From Clostridia bacterium (GTDB lineage Bacteria; Bacillota_E; RBS10-35; JAJYVN01): a DNA stretch of 13,234 nt. Below the pieces are notes generated by a model that ran no database searches, was not told the DNA's origin, and was given only the letters and a program-made list of their open reading frames with translations. The translations under genes and the position numbers were made by a program. Numbering within the stretch: the stretch's first letter is position 1; every line of letters begins with the position of its first letter. The DNA lies in assembly GCA_027335545.1 (NCBI GenBank), contig DAHWHV010000410.1, forward strand, positions 1 to 13,234, written 5' to 3'. Below are positions 5,671 to 13,003 of the stretch, piece by piece.

Positions 5671-6744
5671 TTGTGGGTTATGGACACCATGCGGATGGAT
5701 GCCCACCCCCCGGTCCCCCCGGCCGGTTGGCTGGTGCGCCTGAACCAGAGTCTGCCCGTCTTCTGGAAGATCCAGATCGCCGACACCGCCTTCCTCCTGG
5801 CCTCGACCTGGGCCGGGGCCTGGGCCGGGGCGCGCGCCCGGGGCCCGGGCCTGCTCTCGGCGAGCCTGGGGGCGGCGGGGGCCCTGCTGGCCGTGGCCTG
5901 CACGACCGTGCTGCTGCGGCTGGCCCTGCGGCCCCTGGAGCGGCTCGTGGCGACGATGGCGGCCGTGGGGGCCGGCGACGACCAGGCCCGGGCGCGCAGC
6001 GGCGGCGACCCCTGGGCCTCGACCCTGGCCGTCACCCTCAACGGCATGCTCGACCGGCTGGCGGCGCAGAAGCGGAGCGCCGCGTTGGCCGCGATGCGCG
6101 CCGAGGACGAGGAGCGCCGCCGCATCGCCCGCGAACTGCACGACGACCCCTGCCAGCGCCTGGCCCGCCTGACGGCGGCCCTGCAGGACCGTCCCGAGCT
6201 GGCGGCCGAGGCCCTGGGGGTGCTCGAGGGCCTGCGGCGGAGCATCGCCGCCCTGCACCCCGTCGTGCTGGAGGACCTCGGCTTCGCCGCGGCGCTGCGC
6301 TGGCTGGGGGAGGAGCCCGTGGCCCAGGGCCCGGGTGCCGGCGCGGAGCCCCCGGCGGTCCACGTGGAGGAGCAGGCCGGCCCGCCCCCCGGCAGCGATG
6401 CCCAGCACGCCGTGTTCCGCATCGCCCAGGAGGCCGTGGCCAACGCCCGGCGCCACGCCGGGGCGCGCAACGTCTGGGTGCGCTGGGACCGGACCGAGGG
6501 GGGCTGGGAACTCCAGGTCGAGGACGACGGCCAGGGGTCGCCAGCGGCCGCGCCGGCGCCGGGCGGGGCCGGGCTAGCGACCGCGCACCCGTCGGCGGCG
6601 GAGCGAGGCCGCTACGGGTTGCGGGCCATGCGCGCCCGGGCGGCGGCCATCGGCGGCACCCTGCGCATGGACTCGGCCGCGGGCCGGGGAACGATCGTCA
6701 CGCTCTTCTGCCCGCAGCCGGGCCGCCGGGAGGGATCGGCGTGA
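5671..6744 (+). CDS. NarL/DegS-type sensor histidine kinase (HisKA_3)
   Basis: A membrane sensor kinase of 357 residues that should phosphorylate the regulator encoded next. Two membrane segments lie close together near residues 35-55 and 66-90 with almost no external loop, so it may sense the membrane or a partner rather than a ligand through an outer domain. A HAMP-like LRPLERLVATM linker follows. The HisKA_3 dimerisation helix is EEERRRIARELHDDPCQ-like, with phospho-acceptor His157. The ATPase domain has an N box (FRIAQEAVANARRHAGA), a DDGQG box, and a G2 box (GRYGLRAMRARAAAIGG) after a long Ala/Pro insertion in the lid. TTG 5671 is chosen because GGAGG (5660-5664) is 6 nt upstream; an ATG at 5680 is the alternative. 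Its TGA overlaps the next gene's GTG. Confidence 0.9.
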   Translation: MWVMDTMRMDAHPPVPPAGWLVRLNQSLPVFWKIQIADTAFLLASTWAGAWAGARARGPGLLSASLGAAGALLAVACTTVLLRLALRPLERLVATMAAVGAGDDQARARSGGDPWASTLAVTLNGMLDRLAAQKRSAALAAMRAEDEERRRIARELHDDPCQRLARLTAALQDRPELAAEALGVLEGLRRSIAALHPVVLEDLGFAAALRWLGEEPVAQGPGAGAEPPAVHVEEQAGPPPGSDAQHAVFRIAQEAVANARRHAGARNVWVRWDRTEGGWELQVEDDGQGSPAAAPAPGGAGLATAHPSAAERGRYGLRAMRARAAAIGGTLRMDSAAGRGTIVTLFCPQPGRREGSA

Positions 6745-7355
6745 TCGAGGTGCTGCTGGCCGAGGACCAGCCGGTCGTCCGCGCCGGACTGCGCGCCCTG
6801 CTGGAGGACACCGGGCGCTTTCGCGTCGTCGGAGAGGCGGCCGACGGCCGGCGGGCGGTCGCCGACGTGCTGGCCCTGCGCCCGGACCTGGCCCTCTTCG
6901 ACGTGGGCCTGCCCGGGCAGAGCGGGATCGCCGCGGCCCGCGAGGCCTGCCTGGCCTGGCCCGAAGCCCGCATCCTCATGCTGAGTGTGCACCGGGACGC
7001 CGAGTACGTGCGGGCGGCCCTGGAGGCGGGGGCCGCGGGCTACGTGCTGAAGTGGACCTCCCCGGCGACGCTGATCCACGCCCTGGAGGAGGTCGCCGCC
7101 GGCGCCACCTTCGTCGATCCGGCCGCCCCGGTGGAGGCGCTGCGGACCCCGGTCAACCGGCCGCTCAGCCCCCGCGAGCGCGAGGTGCTGCGCCTGTTGG
7201 CCCTGGGCCACAGCGCCAAGGAGGCGGCGGGCCGGCTCGGGCTCAGCCCCAAGACCGTGGAGACCCACCGCGCCCACATCATGGACAAGCTCGGCATCCG
7301 CGACCTGGCCGGGCTCGTGCGCCACGCCATCCGCGACGGCCTCGTCGAGCCCTGA
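6741..7355 (+). CDS. NarL/FixJ-type response regulator (LuxR HTH)
   Basis: A two-domain transcription regulator of 204 residues. The receiver has acidic residues Glu8-Asp9 (LLAEDQPVVRAG), phospho-acceptor Asp54 (LFDVGLPG), Ser82 and Lys104 (YVLKWT). The C-terminal LuxR-type helix-turn-helix spans about 138-200 (LSPREREVLRLLALGHSAKEAA, LSPKTVETHRAHIMDKLGIRD). It starts at a GTG that overlaps the kinase stop (GTGA at 6741-6744), with GGGAGGG at 6728-6734 as ribosome-binding site, so kinase and regulator are translationally coupled and certainly partners. Targets are unknown; the divergent selenoprotein gene is one candidate by position only. Confidence 0.95.
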   Translation: MIEVLLAEDQPVVRAGLRALLEDTGRFRVVGEAADGRRAVADVLALRPDLALFDVGLPGQSGIAAAREACLAWPEARILMLSVHRDAEYVRAALEAGAAGYVLKWTSPATLIHALEEVAAGATFVDPAAPVEALRTPVNRPLSPREREVLRLLALGHSAKEAAGRLGLSPKTVETHRAHIMDKLGIRDLAGLVRHAIRDGLVEP

Positions 7356-7358
7356 GCG

Positions 7359-7376
7359 GGCCCCGGGGGCGGGGCC
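7359..7376 (+). terminator. Short GC hairpin after the LuxR regulator
   Basis: GGCCCC at 7359-7364 pairs with GGGGCC at 7371-7376 (6 bp, 6-nt loop), starting 4 nt after the stop. There is no U tract. It is plausible but weak. The remaining convergent spacer, 7377-7613, shows no gene. Confidence 0.35.
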
Positions 7377-7613
7377 GTGCGGCAGGCCGGCCCCTTCTGC
7401 ACCGGCCCGCCCGGCCGCGCGCCTCCCGGCTGGAAGCCGCGGATGGGAATGGAGCGCGCCGGCTTGGCGGGTTCCAGGCGCGGCAGCCGTGGGGGGCGCT
7501 CGGACCTGGGCGCCGACAGGCGATACCCGCCGTGGTCGGCCCATGCTGATCCAGATGCGACGCGGGGGTGGCATCAATGGTCCAGCGGCCGAGACGGCTG
7601 CGCCACCGGAACC

Positions 7614-7643
7614 GGGGCCGCCAACGTCCCCTTCGGCGGCCCC
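7614..7643 (-). terminator. Hairpin immediately after murJ
   Basis: A perfect 9-bp inverted repeat: GGGGCCGCC 7614-7622 with GGCGGCCCC 7635-7643, 12-nt loop. On the minus strand it begins 3 nt after the murJ TAG stop. There is no U tract, as at other gene ends in this window. Confidence 0.5.
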
Positions 7644-7646
7644 CGT

Positions 7647-9245
7647 CTACGACCCGGGGCGGACGGCCCCGACCAGGCGCCGCAACAGGCCGCCGCCCCC
7701 GGTGAGCACGGTCACCACGGCGTAGGCCACCGCCCCGCAGGTGCCGCCGGCGGCGACCTCCGCGAGGCCCCGCCGCCAGGGGATCGTCCCCAGGAAGGGG
7801 GGCAGTTCGCGGCAGAGCAGCACGGTCACGACCAGGGCCGCCGCCCCGGCGACCAGCGGCGGCCAGCGCCGCCCGGGTTCCGGCTCGTCGGGCCGGGCCG
7901 GGCCCCGCTCGCGGCGCAACCGCAGCGCCAGGCCGGCCCAGGCCACCGCCGCCCCGAAGGAGAGGCCGAGCGCCAGCCCCAACTCGTGCCAGAGGCGGTA
8001 CGTCGCCAGGTCGAAGGCGGCGCTGGCCCCCAGGGCGGCCAGGTCCCAGAGCATCGGCGTGCGGGCGTCCTGGCGGGCGTAGAAGCTCGCCCGCAGGAGT
8101 TGCTGCATCCCCGTGCAGACCACGGCCGGGGCGAAGCCCACCAGCCCGCGCGCCATGGCCGCCACGGAGGCGGCGTTGAAGGCCCCGTGCTCGTAGAGCG
8201 CCGCGGCCAGCGGCGCCGCCAGGAAGCCGAGCAGCAGGGCGCAGGGCAACAGGCCCGCCCCGAGCGCCCACGCCGTTTCCCGCAGCGTGCGCGCGGCGGC
8301 CCGCGGTGACCCGGCCGAGAACTGGGCCGCCAGCCGCGGCACGATGACCGTCACCACGGGCAGGACGAAGAGGGCCGCCGGTAGGTCCAGCACGCGGTAG
8401 GCGTAGATCAGGGCGGCGGCGCTGCCGGTGGCCAGGCGCGCGGCGAGCGCCTGCTGCAGGACGTTCACGGCCTGGACGCTGGCGGCGCTGACCAGCAGGG
8501 GCAGGGCCATGCCCACGCTGTCCTGCAGGCCCGGGTCGCCCCAGGTGCGCGGGGCCGGCGGGTCGACGCGGTGGCCGAAGGCGCGCAGCCCCGGCCACTG
8601 CAACACCAACTGCAGCAGGGTCCCGAGCAGCAGCCCCCAGGCCGCCGCCAGGATGCCCAGGGAGTGGCCCGCGAAGAGCACCAACCCGATGATCGCCAGA
8701 TCCAGCGGGAGGCCGACGAAGGCCGGCAGCGCGAAGTGCCGGCCCGCCTGCAGCCAGGCCGAGGCGTACGCGGAGAGGGCCATGGCCAGCGGCAGGGGCG
8801 AGAGCCAGCGGAGCAGGACGGCGGTCTGGGCCGCCGCGTGGCCGTGCCCGGCGAGGAGCGCCGCCACGGGGCCCGCCCCCAGCAGGAGCACGGCCCCCAG
8901 GGCCAGGGAGGCCAGGAGGACGGCCCAGAGGATGGCGCCGGAGGTGGCCGCCAGCCCGCCCGGACCCCGGCGCTCGCGGGCCCGGACCAGGACGGGCACG
9001 ACGACCCGCTGCAGGGGCGCCCCGACGATATCGAACGCCGCCACCGCGGCCGTGTAGGCGATGGAGTAGGCGTCCATGGCGCGGCCGGTGCCGAAGCGCG
9101 CCGCCAGCAGGGCGTCGCGCAGGTAGCCGGTCGGCTTGCTCAACAGCAGCCCGGCGGCCACCACGCGTGCGGGGCGCAGGTCCGCGCTGGCGGCCTCGCG
9201 CTGCGCCTCGCCCTCGGGGCCGCGCCCCTCCGCCCGTTCCGTCAA
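7647..9245 (-). CDS. murJ: Lipid II flippase MurJ (MviN family)
   Basis: A polytopic membrane protein of 532 residues, the normal length for MurJ, with about 14 hydrophobic segments. It flips the peptidoglycan precursor lipid II across the membrane. The diagnostic N-terminal segment is present: SKPTGYLRDALLAARFG then RAMDAYSIA. Arg43 and Asp58 correspond to E. coli Arg24 and Asp39, while E. coli Arg18 is Lys37 here. Further MOP-fold features include FDIVGAPLQRVVVPV, LPLLVSAASVQAVNVLQQALAARLATGSAA with IYAYRVLDLPAALF, and QLLRASFYARQDARTPM. It starts at TTG 9245, overlapping the DUF488 stop (TTGA), with GAGGTGG 10 nt upstream; no ATG or GTG fits. The 26-residue N-terminal leader is charged and cytoplasmic. 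A single MurJ-like protein could also serve exopolysaccharide export, but the motifs favour lipid II. Confidence 0.9.
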   Translation of the reverse strand: MTERAEGRGPEGEAQREAASADLRPARVVAAGLLLSKPTGYLRDALLAARFGTGRAMDAYSIAYTAAVAAFDIVGAPLQRVVVPVLVRARERRGPGGLAATSGAILWAVLLASLALGAVLLLGAGPVAALLAGHGHAAAQTAVLLRWLSPLPLAMALSAYASAWLQAGRHFALPAFVGLPLDLAIIGLVLFAGHSLGILAAAWGLLLGTLLQLVLQWPGLRAFGHRVDPPAPRTWGDPGLQDSVGMALPLLVSAASVQAVNVLQQALAARLATGSAAALIYAYRVLDLPAALFVLPVVTVIVPRLAAQFSAGSPRAAARTLRETAWALGAGLLPCALLLGFLAAPLAAALYEHGAFNAASVAAMARGLVGFAPAVVCTGMQQLLRASFYARQDARTPMLWDLAALGASAAFDLATYRLWHELGLALGLSFGAAVAWAGLALRLRRERGPARPDEPEPGRRWPPLVAGAAALVVTVLLCRELPPFLGTIPWRRGLAEVAAGGTCGAVAYAVVTVLTGGGGLLRRLVGAVRPGS

Positions 9246-9616
9246 CGCGGCGCCGCCACCTCACCCAGCAGCAGGCGCCGCAGCACCTGGGCGTGGCTGC
9301 ACTCGGGGTCGGCGGTCGCCGTGAGCAGCAGCAAGGGACGCTCCCCCGCCAGGGCGGAGAGGCGGCCGATGGCGGCCCGGCCCTTGGGGGCGGCGAGTTC
9401 GGTGAGGTACTGCTTCTCGAAGAGGGCGAACTTGGCCGGGTCGTGATCGAACCACTGCCGCAGGTCGTTGCTCGGGGCCACCTCGGGGAGCCAGTGCTCC
9501 CACGGTGCCTCCTCCCGCTTCACGCCGCGCGGCCAGAGCCGGTCCACCAGGACGCGCACGCCCTCCGCGGAACTGGGCGCCCCATACACACGCGCCAGGA
9601 CGACCTCCAACCCCAC
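9242..9616 (-). CDS. DUF488 family protein
   Basis: A small soluble protein of about 124 residues in a widespread family of unknown biochemical role. Family hallmarks are RVLVDRLWPRGV near residues 20-31, PWEHWLPEVAPSNDLRQWFDHDPAKF-like centre with FEKQYLTEL, and LLLTATADPECSHAQVL near the end, where the family has an acidic/His-rich segment. The start is uncertain. GTG 9616 is only 3 nt from CAGGGGGG (9627-9620). TTG 9610 is 9 nt from it and gives MEVVLARVYG, close to the usual family N-terminus. Its TGA overlaps the murJ TTG start, so the two are co-translated. Why DUF488 precedes a flippase is unclear. Confidence 0.85.
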   Translation of the reverse strand: MGLEVVLARVYGAPSSAEGVRVLVDRLWPRGVKREEAPWEHWLPEVAPSNDLRQWFDHDPAKFALFEKQYLTELAAPKGRAAIGRLSALAGERPLLLLTATADPECSHAQVLRRLLLGEVAAPR

Positions 9617-9685
9617 ACGCCCCCCTGACCGCTCGCTCCCCCGAGGGTTCGCCACGGGCCGCCCCCCGTCCCTGCCGGGAGCGGC

Positions 9686-9837
9686 GGAGCACCGCTCACC
9701 GGAGGTGAGCTTCGCTCCGCGGCGCAGCACCGCTCGCCTGCGGCGAGCTTCGCTCCGCGGCGCAGCACCGCTCGCCTGCGGCGCAGCACCGCTCGCCTGC
9801 GGCGAGCTTCGCTCCGCGGCGAGCTTCGCTCCGCGGC
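9686..9837. repeat. Modular tandem array of a 38-bp hairpin repeat (21 + 17 bp modules)
   Basis: The full unit is 38 bp, made of module A (21 bp, starts GCAGCACCGCTCGCC) and module B (17 bp, GAGCTTCGCTCCGCGGC). The array is A'B (9686-9723), AB (9724-9761), A alone (9762-9782), AB (9783-9820), B alone (9821-9837). Each A/B junction forms a 7-bp hairpin with a 3-nt loop (GCTCGCC-TGC-GGCGAGC). In the first, divergent unit it is GCTCACC-GGA-GGTGAGC, so the stem change is compensated. B also holds GAGC-TTC-GCTC and the palindrome CCGCGG. The array lies between the HisKA kinase and DUF488 genes and encodes nothing recognisable. It has no spacers, so it is not CRISPR. Confidence 0.9.
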
Positions 9838-9844
9838 TCCCCAA

Positions 9845-9868
9845 CCCCGCCCCTCACGGTGGGCGGGG
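9845..9868 (-). terminator. Hairpin with the kinase stop codon in its loop
   Basis: A perfect 8-bp inverted repeat: CCCCGCCC 9845-9852 with GGGCGGGG 9861-9868. The loop (9853-9860) contains the kinase TGA stop (9856-9854). On the minus strand the 3' arm is followed by TTGG only, not a U tract. Confidence 0.55.
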
Positions 9869-10978
9869 ACGCGGGCGCGGGACCGCGGGCAGGGTGATGC
9901 GCACCGTCGTCCCCCGGCCCGGCGCCGAGGCCAGCTCGATGCGGCCCCGCAGGCGCTGGGCGATGGCCGCGGCGATGGCGAGCCCGAGACCCGTCCCCCC
10001 GCGGACCCCCGCGCCCTGCACGAAGGGGCGCATGACGCGGGGCAGCAGCGCCGGATCGATCCCCGGCCCGCGGTCGGCGACCTCCAGGGTCACCCGCCGG
10101 CCCGCCGCCAGCAGCCGCAGCGTGACCTCCGACCCCGGCGGGGCGTGGCGGACAGCGTTCTCCACGACGGAGCTCAGCAAGTCGGCCACGTCGGCCTCGC
10201 CCGCCCGGACCCGCGGGGCCGGCCCGGCCAGCAGGTGGAGGCGCACGCCCCGCTGTTGGGCGGCGGGCTGCAGGGCCGCCGCGACCGCCCGGGCCACCTG
10301 GCGGGCGTCCGTGGGGCCGCCGCCCCCGTCGGACCCCACCTCGGCCCGGCTCAGGGCCGTCAGCCGCTGCGCCAGGTGTTCGAGACCCTGGGCCTGACCG
10401 ATGATCGTCTCCAGGGCCTCGGCCGGCTGCAGCCCCTGGCCGGCCAGGGCCAACTCGCCCGCCGTGCGGATCACGGCCAGGGGCGTGCGCAGCCGGTGCG
10501 AGGCCAGGGCGACGAATTCGCTGCGCTCCCGCACGGCCTGATCCAGGGGCAGCAGCGCCCGCGCCGCCAGCAGGTAGCCGGCGGGCAGGGCCACGGCCCC
10601 TCCGGCCAGCGTCAGGCCGCCCAGGATCAGCAGGAAGGCGTGGAGCGCCTCGCCGGCGTCGCGGCTGGAGACCTCCAGGAGGCTCCCCGCCGCCTCTGCG
10701 GGGTGCAGGGCGGCGGACCCGGCGCCCCCCGACGCCGGGCGCCCGGCACCGCCGCCTCGCGCGGAGCGGTCGTCGCGGTCGCTCCCCGCCTGGGCCCCGA
10801 GGCCGGAGTGATGCGCGCCCTCGCGCAACCGCCCGTACACCAGGCCGCGGGCGACGAAGTAGGCGCCGACGGAGAGCGCCCCCAGGACGGCCATCACCAG
10901 GAGGGACGCCCGCAGGGCCAGCCGCCAGCGGGTCTGGCGCATCAGGCGGGTGTGGGCCTGGGGCCAGAGTCCGCGCAC
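9854..10978 (-). CDS. OmpR-partner sensor histidine kinase (HisKA class)
   Basis: A membrane sensor kinase of 374 residues. TM1 lies in ALRASLLVMAVLGALSVGAYFVA. A low-complexity, Gly/Ala/Arg-rich outer loop of about 70 residues has no known sensor domain. TM2 lies in AFLLILGGLTLAGGAVALPAGYLL. A very short linker without clear HAMP leads to HisKA, with SEFVALASHRLRTPLAVI. His161 is the phospho-acceptor, but the next residue is Arg162 where the family has Glu (often Gln). The ATPase domain has VVENAVRHAPPG (N box), VADRGPGIDP (G1), RPFVQG (F box) and GGTGLGLAIA (G2). GTG 10978 is chosen because GGAGG lies 8 nt upstream and it begins 2 nt after the regulator stop; an ATG at 10942 lacks a ribosome-binding site. 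Confidence 0.9.
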   Translation of the reverse strand: MRGLWPQAHTRLMRQTRWRLALRASLLVMAVLGALSVGAYFVARGLVYGRLREGAHHSGLGAQAGSDRDDRSARGGGAGRPASGGAGSAALHPAEAAGSLLEVSSRDAGEALHAFLLILGGLTLAGGAVALPAGYLLAARALLPLDQAVRERSEFVALASHRLRTPLAVIRTAGELALAGQGLQPAEALETIIGQAQGLEHLAQRLTALSRAEVGSDGGGGPTDARQVARAVAAALQPAAQQRGVRLHLLAGPAPRVRAGEADVADLLSSVVENAVRHAPPGSEVTLRLLAAGRRVTLEVADRGPGIDPALLPRVMRPFVQGAGVRGGTGLGLAIAAAIAQRLRGRIELASAPGRGTTVRITLPAVPRPRPRPP

Positions 10979-10980
10979 GC

Positions 10981-11673
10981 TCAGGGCCTCCGTCCCCCCT
11001 GTGCCACGGCGATGCGGTAGCCCACGCCCGGCACGGCCGACACGGTGCCGTCCCACCCGGCCGCCGCTAGGCGACGGCGCAGGCGGGAGGCCGTGGCGTC
11101 GGCGACGTTGGCCCGGGGCAGGGCGCCGGCCCCCCAGACGCGGTCCAGGATCTGCTCACGGGTCAGCGTCTGCCCGGAGTTGCGCAGCAGGTACTCCAGC
11201 AGGTCGAACTCCCGGGGCGGCACATCCACGACGGCCCCGGCCACGGCCACCAGGTGGTCGGCCGGGTGCAGGGTGAGGTTGCCCGCGCTGAGGACCTGCG
11301 GCCGCAACACCTCCGGCGGGCGGCGCAGCAGGGCCCGCAGGCGGGCCAGGAGTTCGTCGAAGGCGAACGGCTTGGTGAGGTAGTCGTCGGCGCCGGCGTC
11401 GAGCCCCTCCACGCGGTCCTGCACGCTGCCGCGCGCGGTCAGCAGCAGGACCGGCGTGCGGACCCCGGCCCGCCGCAGCTCGCGCACCAACTCGCACCCG
11501 CCCAGGCCGGGCAGCATCACATCGAGGACCAGCACGTCATAGATCCCGCCGCAGGCCACGTCATACCCCTGGTCCCCGTCGCGCTCCCACTGCACGCGGT
11601 AGCCGGCGGCCTCCAGGCCGCGGGAGACGACCCGGCCGAGCGCCTCGTCGTCCTCGACCAGCAGCAGGTGCAT
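10981..11673 (-). CDS. OmpR/PhoB-type response regulator
   Basis: A DNA-binding response regulator of 230 residues. The receiver has Glu7-Asp8-Asp9 (LLVEDDEALG), phospho-acceptor Asp51 (LVLDVMLPG), Thr79 and Lys101 (YLTKPF). The C-terminal winged helix spans about 125-222 (VDVPPREFDLLEYLLRNSG, LTREQILDRVWG, then ASRLRRRLAAAG and VPGVGYRI); the recognition helix reads NVADATASRLRRRL rather than the common NVVDVHISRLRRKL type. ATG 11673 is preceded by a strong GGAGGGGGG run about 5-6 nt upstream. It is the first gene of an operon with the kinase, with a 2-nt gap. A pair of direct repeats upstream may be its own operator. Confidence 0.95.
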   Translation of the reverse strand: MHLLLVEDDEALGRVVSRGLEAAGYRVQWERDGDQGYDVACGGIYDVLVLDVMLPGLGGCELVRELRRAGVRTPVLLLTARGSVQDRVEGLDAGADDYLTKPFAFDELLARLRALLRRPPEVLRPQVLSAGNLTLHPADHLVAVAGAVVDVPPREFDLLEYLLRNSGQTLTREQILDRVWGAGALPRANVADATASRLRRRLAAAGWDGTVSAVPGVGYRIAVAQGGRRP

Positions 11674-11714
11674 CCGGCCCCCCTCCGCGGCCCCTCCGGC
11701 CGGCTCCCAGCCGC

Positions 11715-11755
11715 AGTGCTTGGGCCACGCCCTGGTGCGTGAAGTGCTTGGGGCA
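11715..11755 (-). promoter_or_regulatory. Direct repeat upstream of the OmpR-type regulator, possible operator
   Basis: AGTGCTTGGGCCA (11715-11727) and AGTGCTTGGGGCA (11743-11755) match at 12 of 13 positions, 28 bp apart. Between them CACGC (11726-11730) and GCGTG (11737-11741) form an inverted repeat. OmpR-type regulators bind direct repeats and often control themselves; the position, 42-82 bp before the start, would suit this. The 28-bp period is longer than the usual 10-11 bp. No clear -35/-10 pair is visible. Confidence 0.35.
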
Positions 11756-12076
11756 AAGGCGCCTTCCGGCGCGGCCCGCGCTCGCGGCACACGCCGCGTC
11801 GGTGATGCCGCGGCCTTCCGCCGCAGGTCCCGACGCGTCAGCTGCCGGCTTGGCGCCCGGCCCGGCGCCACCCGGCCTAGCCGGCCACCCGGCCGGAGGC
11901 ACCCCCCGAGCAGGCGCCCGGCCCGCGCGCACCCGGACACGGGGAGGCATACCCCTGGCTGGGGGCGAAGTCGCACCGCTCCGGCCCCTAAGCCCGGGGC
12001 GGTCCCCTCCGGGGCGGCCGATGGCCGCCGCGCGGCCGTACCCTGCCCCGACCCGGCGGCCTCTGGGGGTGCTCGC
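11756..12076. other. Spacer between the divergent OmpR-type regulator and EamA genes
   Basis: About 320 bases without a recognisable protein. A short frame from ATG 12021 (MAAARPYPAPTRRPLGVLA) ends in TGA at 12078-12080, overlapping the proposed EamA start as CTGA. It could be a coupling leader peptide but has no family features. There are several GC palindromic patches (for example around 12000-12035). I find no convincing promoter. Confidence 0.35.
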
Positions 12077-12982
12077 CTGAAGCCGGCCTCGCCCCGCGCC
12101 GCGGCCCTCGGTCTGGTCCTGGTCAACCTGGCCTGGGCCGCCGGCTACCCGCTCACGGCAATCGCCCTGCGCGACATCCCCGCCGGCCTGCTCACGCTGC
12201 TGCGGCTGCTGGGCGGGGCCCTGCTGGTGACGGCCCTGGTCCGGCCCGGCCGCGCCCGCTGGGACCGCGCATCCGGCGCGTACGCCGCGGCCCTGGGCGT
12301 GGTCGGCTTCGCCCTGCCCGTCTACCTGCAGACGCTGGGACTGGCCCGCTCCTCGCCGGCGCTGACCGCGATCCTGGTTTCCCTGGAGCCGTTGCTGACG
12401 GCCGTCCTCTCTGCGGGTCTGCTGCGCCAGCGCCTGCCGGCCGCCCGCCGCGCCGCGCTGGGGATCGCCGTGGGCGGCGCCTGGCTGATCGCCGGCCAGC
12501 CGCGCCCGGGCCACCCGGGGTTCCTGGTCGGCGACCTGCTGCTGGGGCTGTCGGTCCTCTGCTTCGCCGCCTACAACGCATTCTCATCCCAACTGACCGA
12601 CCGCGTCCCGGCCGTGGAGGCGGCAGCGGCGACGCTCTGGGTCGGGGTGGTGGCGACGGTCCCCCTGTGGCTCCTGGGCGGGGCCCGACTGCCCCAACAC
12701 GTCTCCGTCGGCCCGCTGGCGGCCACCGCCTTCCTGGCCCTGGTGGGCACCGGGCTGGCCTACCTGGCCTGGGTCGCGGGGCTGCAGGCCCTGCCCAGCG
12801 CCCAGGTCGCCCTCTACCTATACCTGCAGCCCGTCTTCGGCGTGCTGCTCTCGGTCCTTTGGACCGGGGCGCATCCGACCGCGGGCTTTTACGCCGGCGC
12901 GGCCCTGATCCTCTTCTCCGTGTTCCTGGGCGGGGAGGGGCGGGCCTGGCCGTGGCGGCCGGCGCGGGGCGACTCTGGCTGA
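12077..12982 (+). CDS. EamA/DMT family transporter
   Basis: A membrane protein of 301 residues with about ten transmembrane helices in two EamA repeats (residues about 8-140 and 150-288), the family size. Typical features are LVNLAWAAGYPLTAIAL in TM1, RLLGGALLV, ALPVYLQTLGLARSSPALTAIL (the conserved end of repeat 1), AAYNAFSSQL, and LPSAQVALYLYLQPVFGVLLS (end of repeat 2). It should export or exchange small metabolites; the substrate is unknown. There is no ATG, GTG or TTG at the expected start. CTG 12077 gives M-K-P-A-S-P, has GGGGG 7 nt upstream (12065-12069) and forms CTGA with the stop of an upstream small frame. The nearest canonical start in frame, TTG 11720, would add about 119 low-complexity residues with no family support. 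Confidence 0.88.
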   Translation: MKPASPRAAALGLVLVNLAWAAGYPLTAIALRDIPAGLLTLLRLLGGALLVTALVRPGRARWDRASGAYAAALGVVGFALPVYLQTLGLARSSPALTAILVSLEPLLTAVLSAGLLRQRLPAARRAALGIAVGGAWLIAGQPRPGHPGFLVGDLLLGLSVLCFAAYNAFSSQLTDRVPAVEAAAATLWVGVVATVPLWLLGGARLPQHVSVGPLAATAFLALVGTGLAYLAWVAGLQALPSAQVALYLYLQPVFGVLLSVLWTGAHPTAGFYAGAALILFSVFLGGEGRAWPWRPARGDSG

Positions 12983-13003
12983 GGGCGCCAGGGCTCGGGG
13001 CGC

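Noticed and set aside
7279..9264. 661-aa minus-strand frame overlapping murJ
   Set aside because: It is a different frame from murJ with a low-complexity Arg/Gly/Ala product; murJ is clear in its own frame.
9686..9837. CRISPR array
   Set aside because: Copies abut directly with no unique spacers and no cas genes are in the window.
9617..9844. N-terminal extension of DUF488 through the repeat array
   Set aside because: Translated repeats give low-complexity Arg/Ser/Ala sequence; the family begins near MEVVLARVYG.
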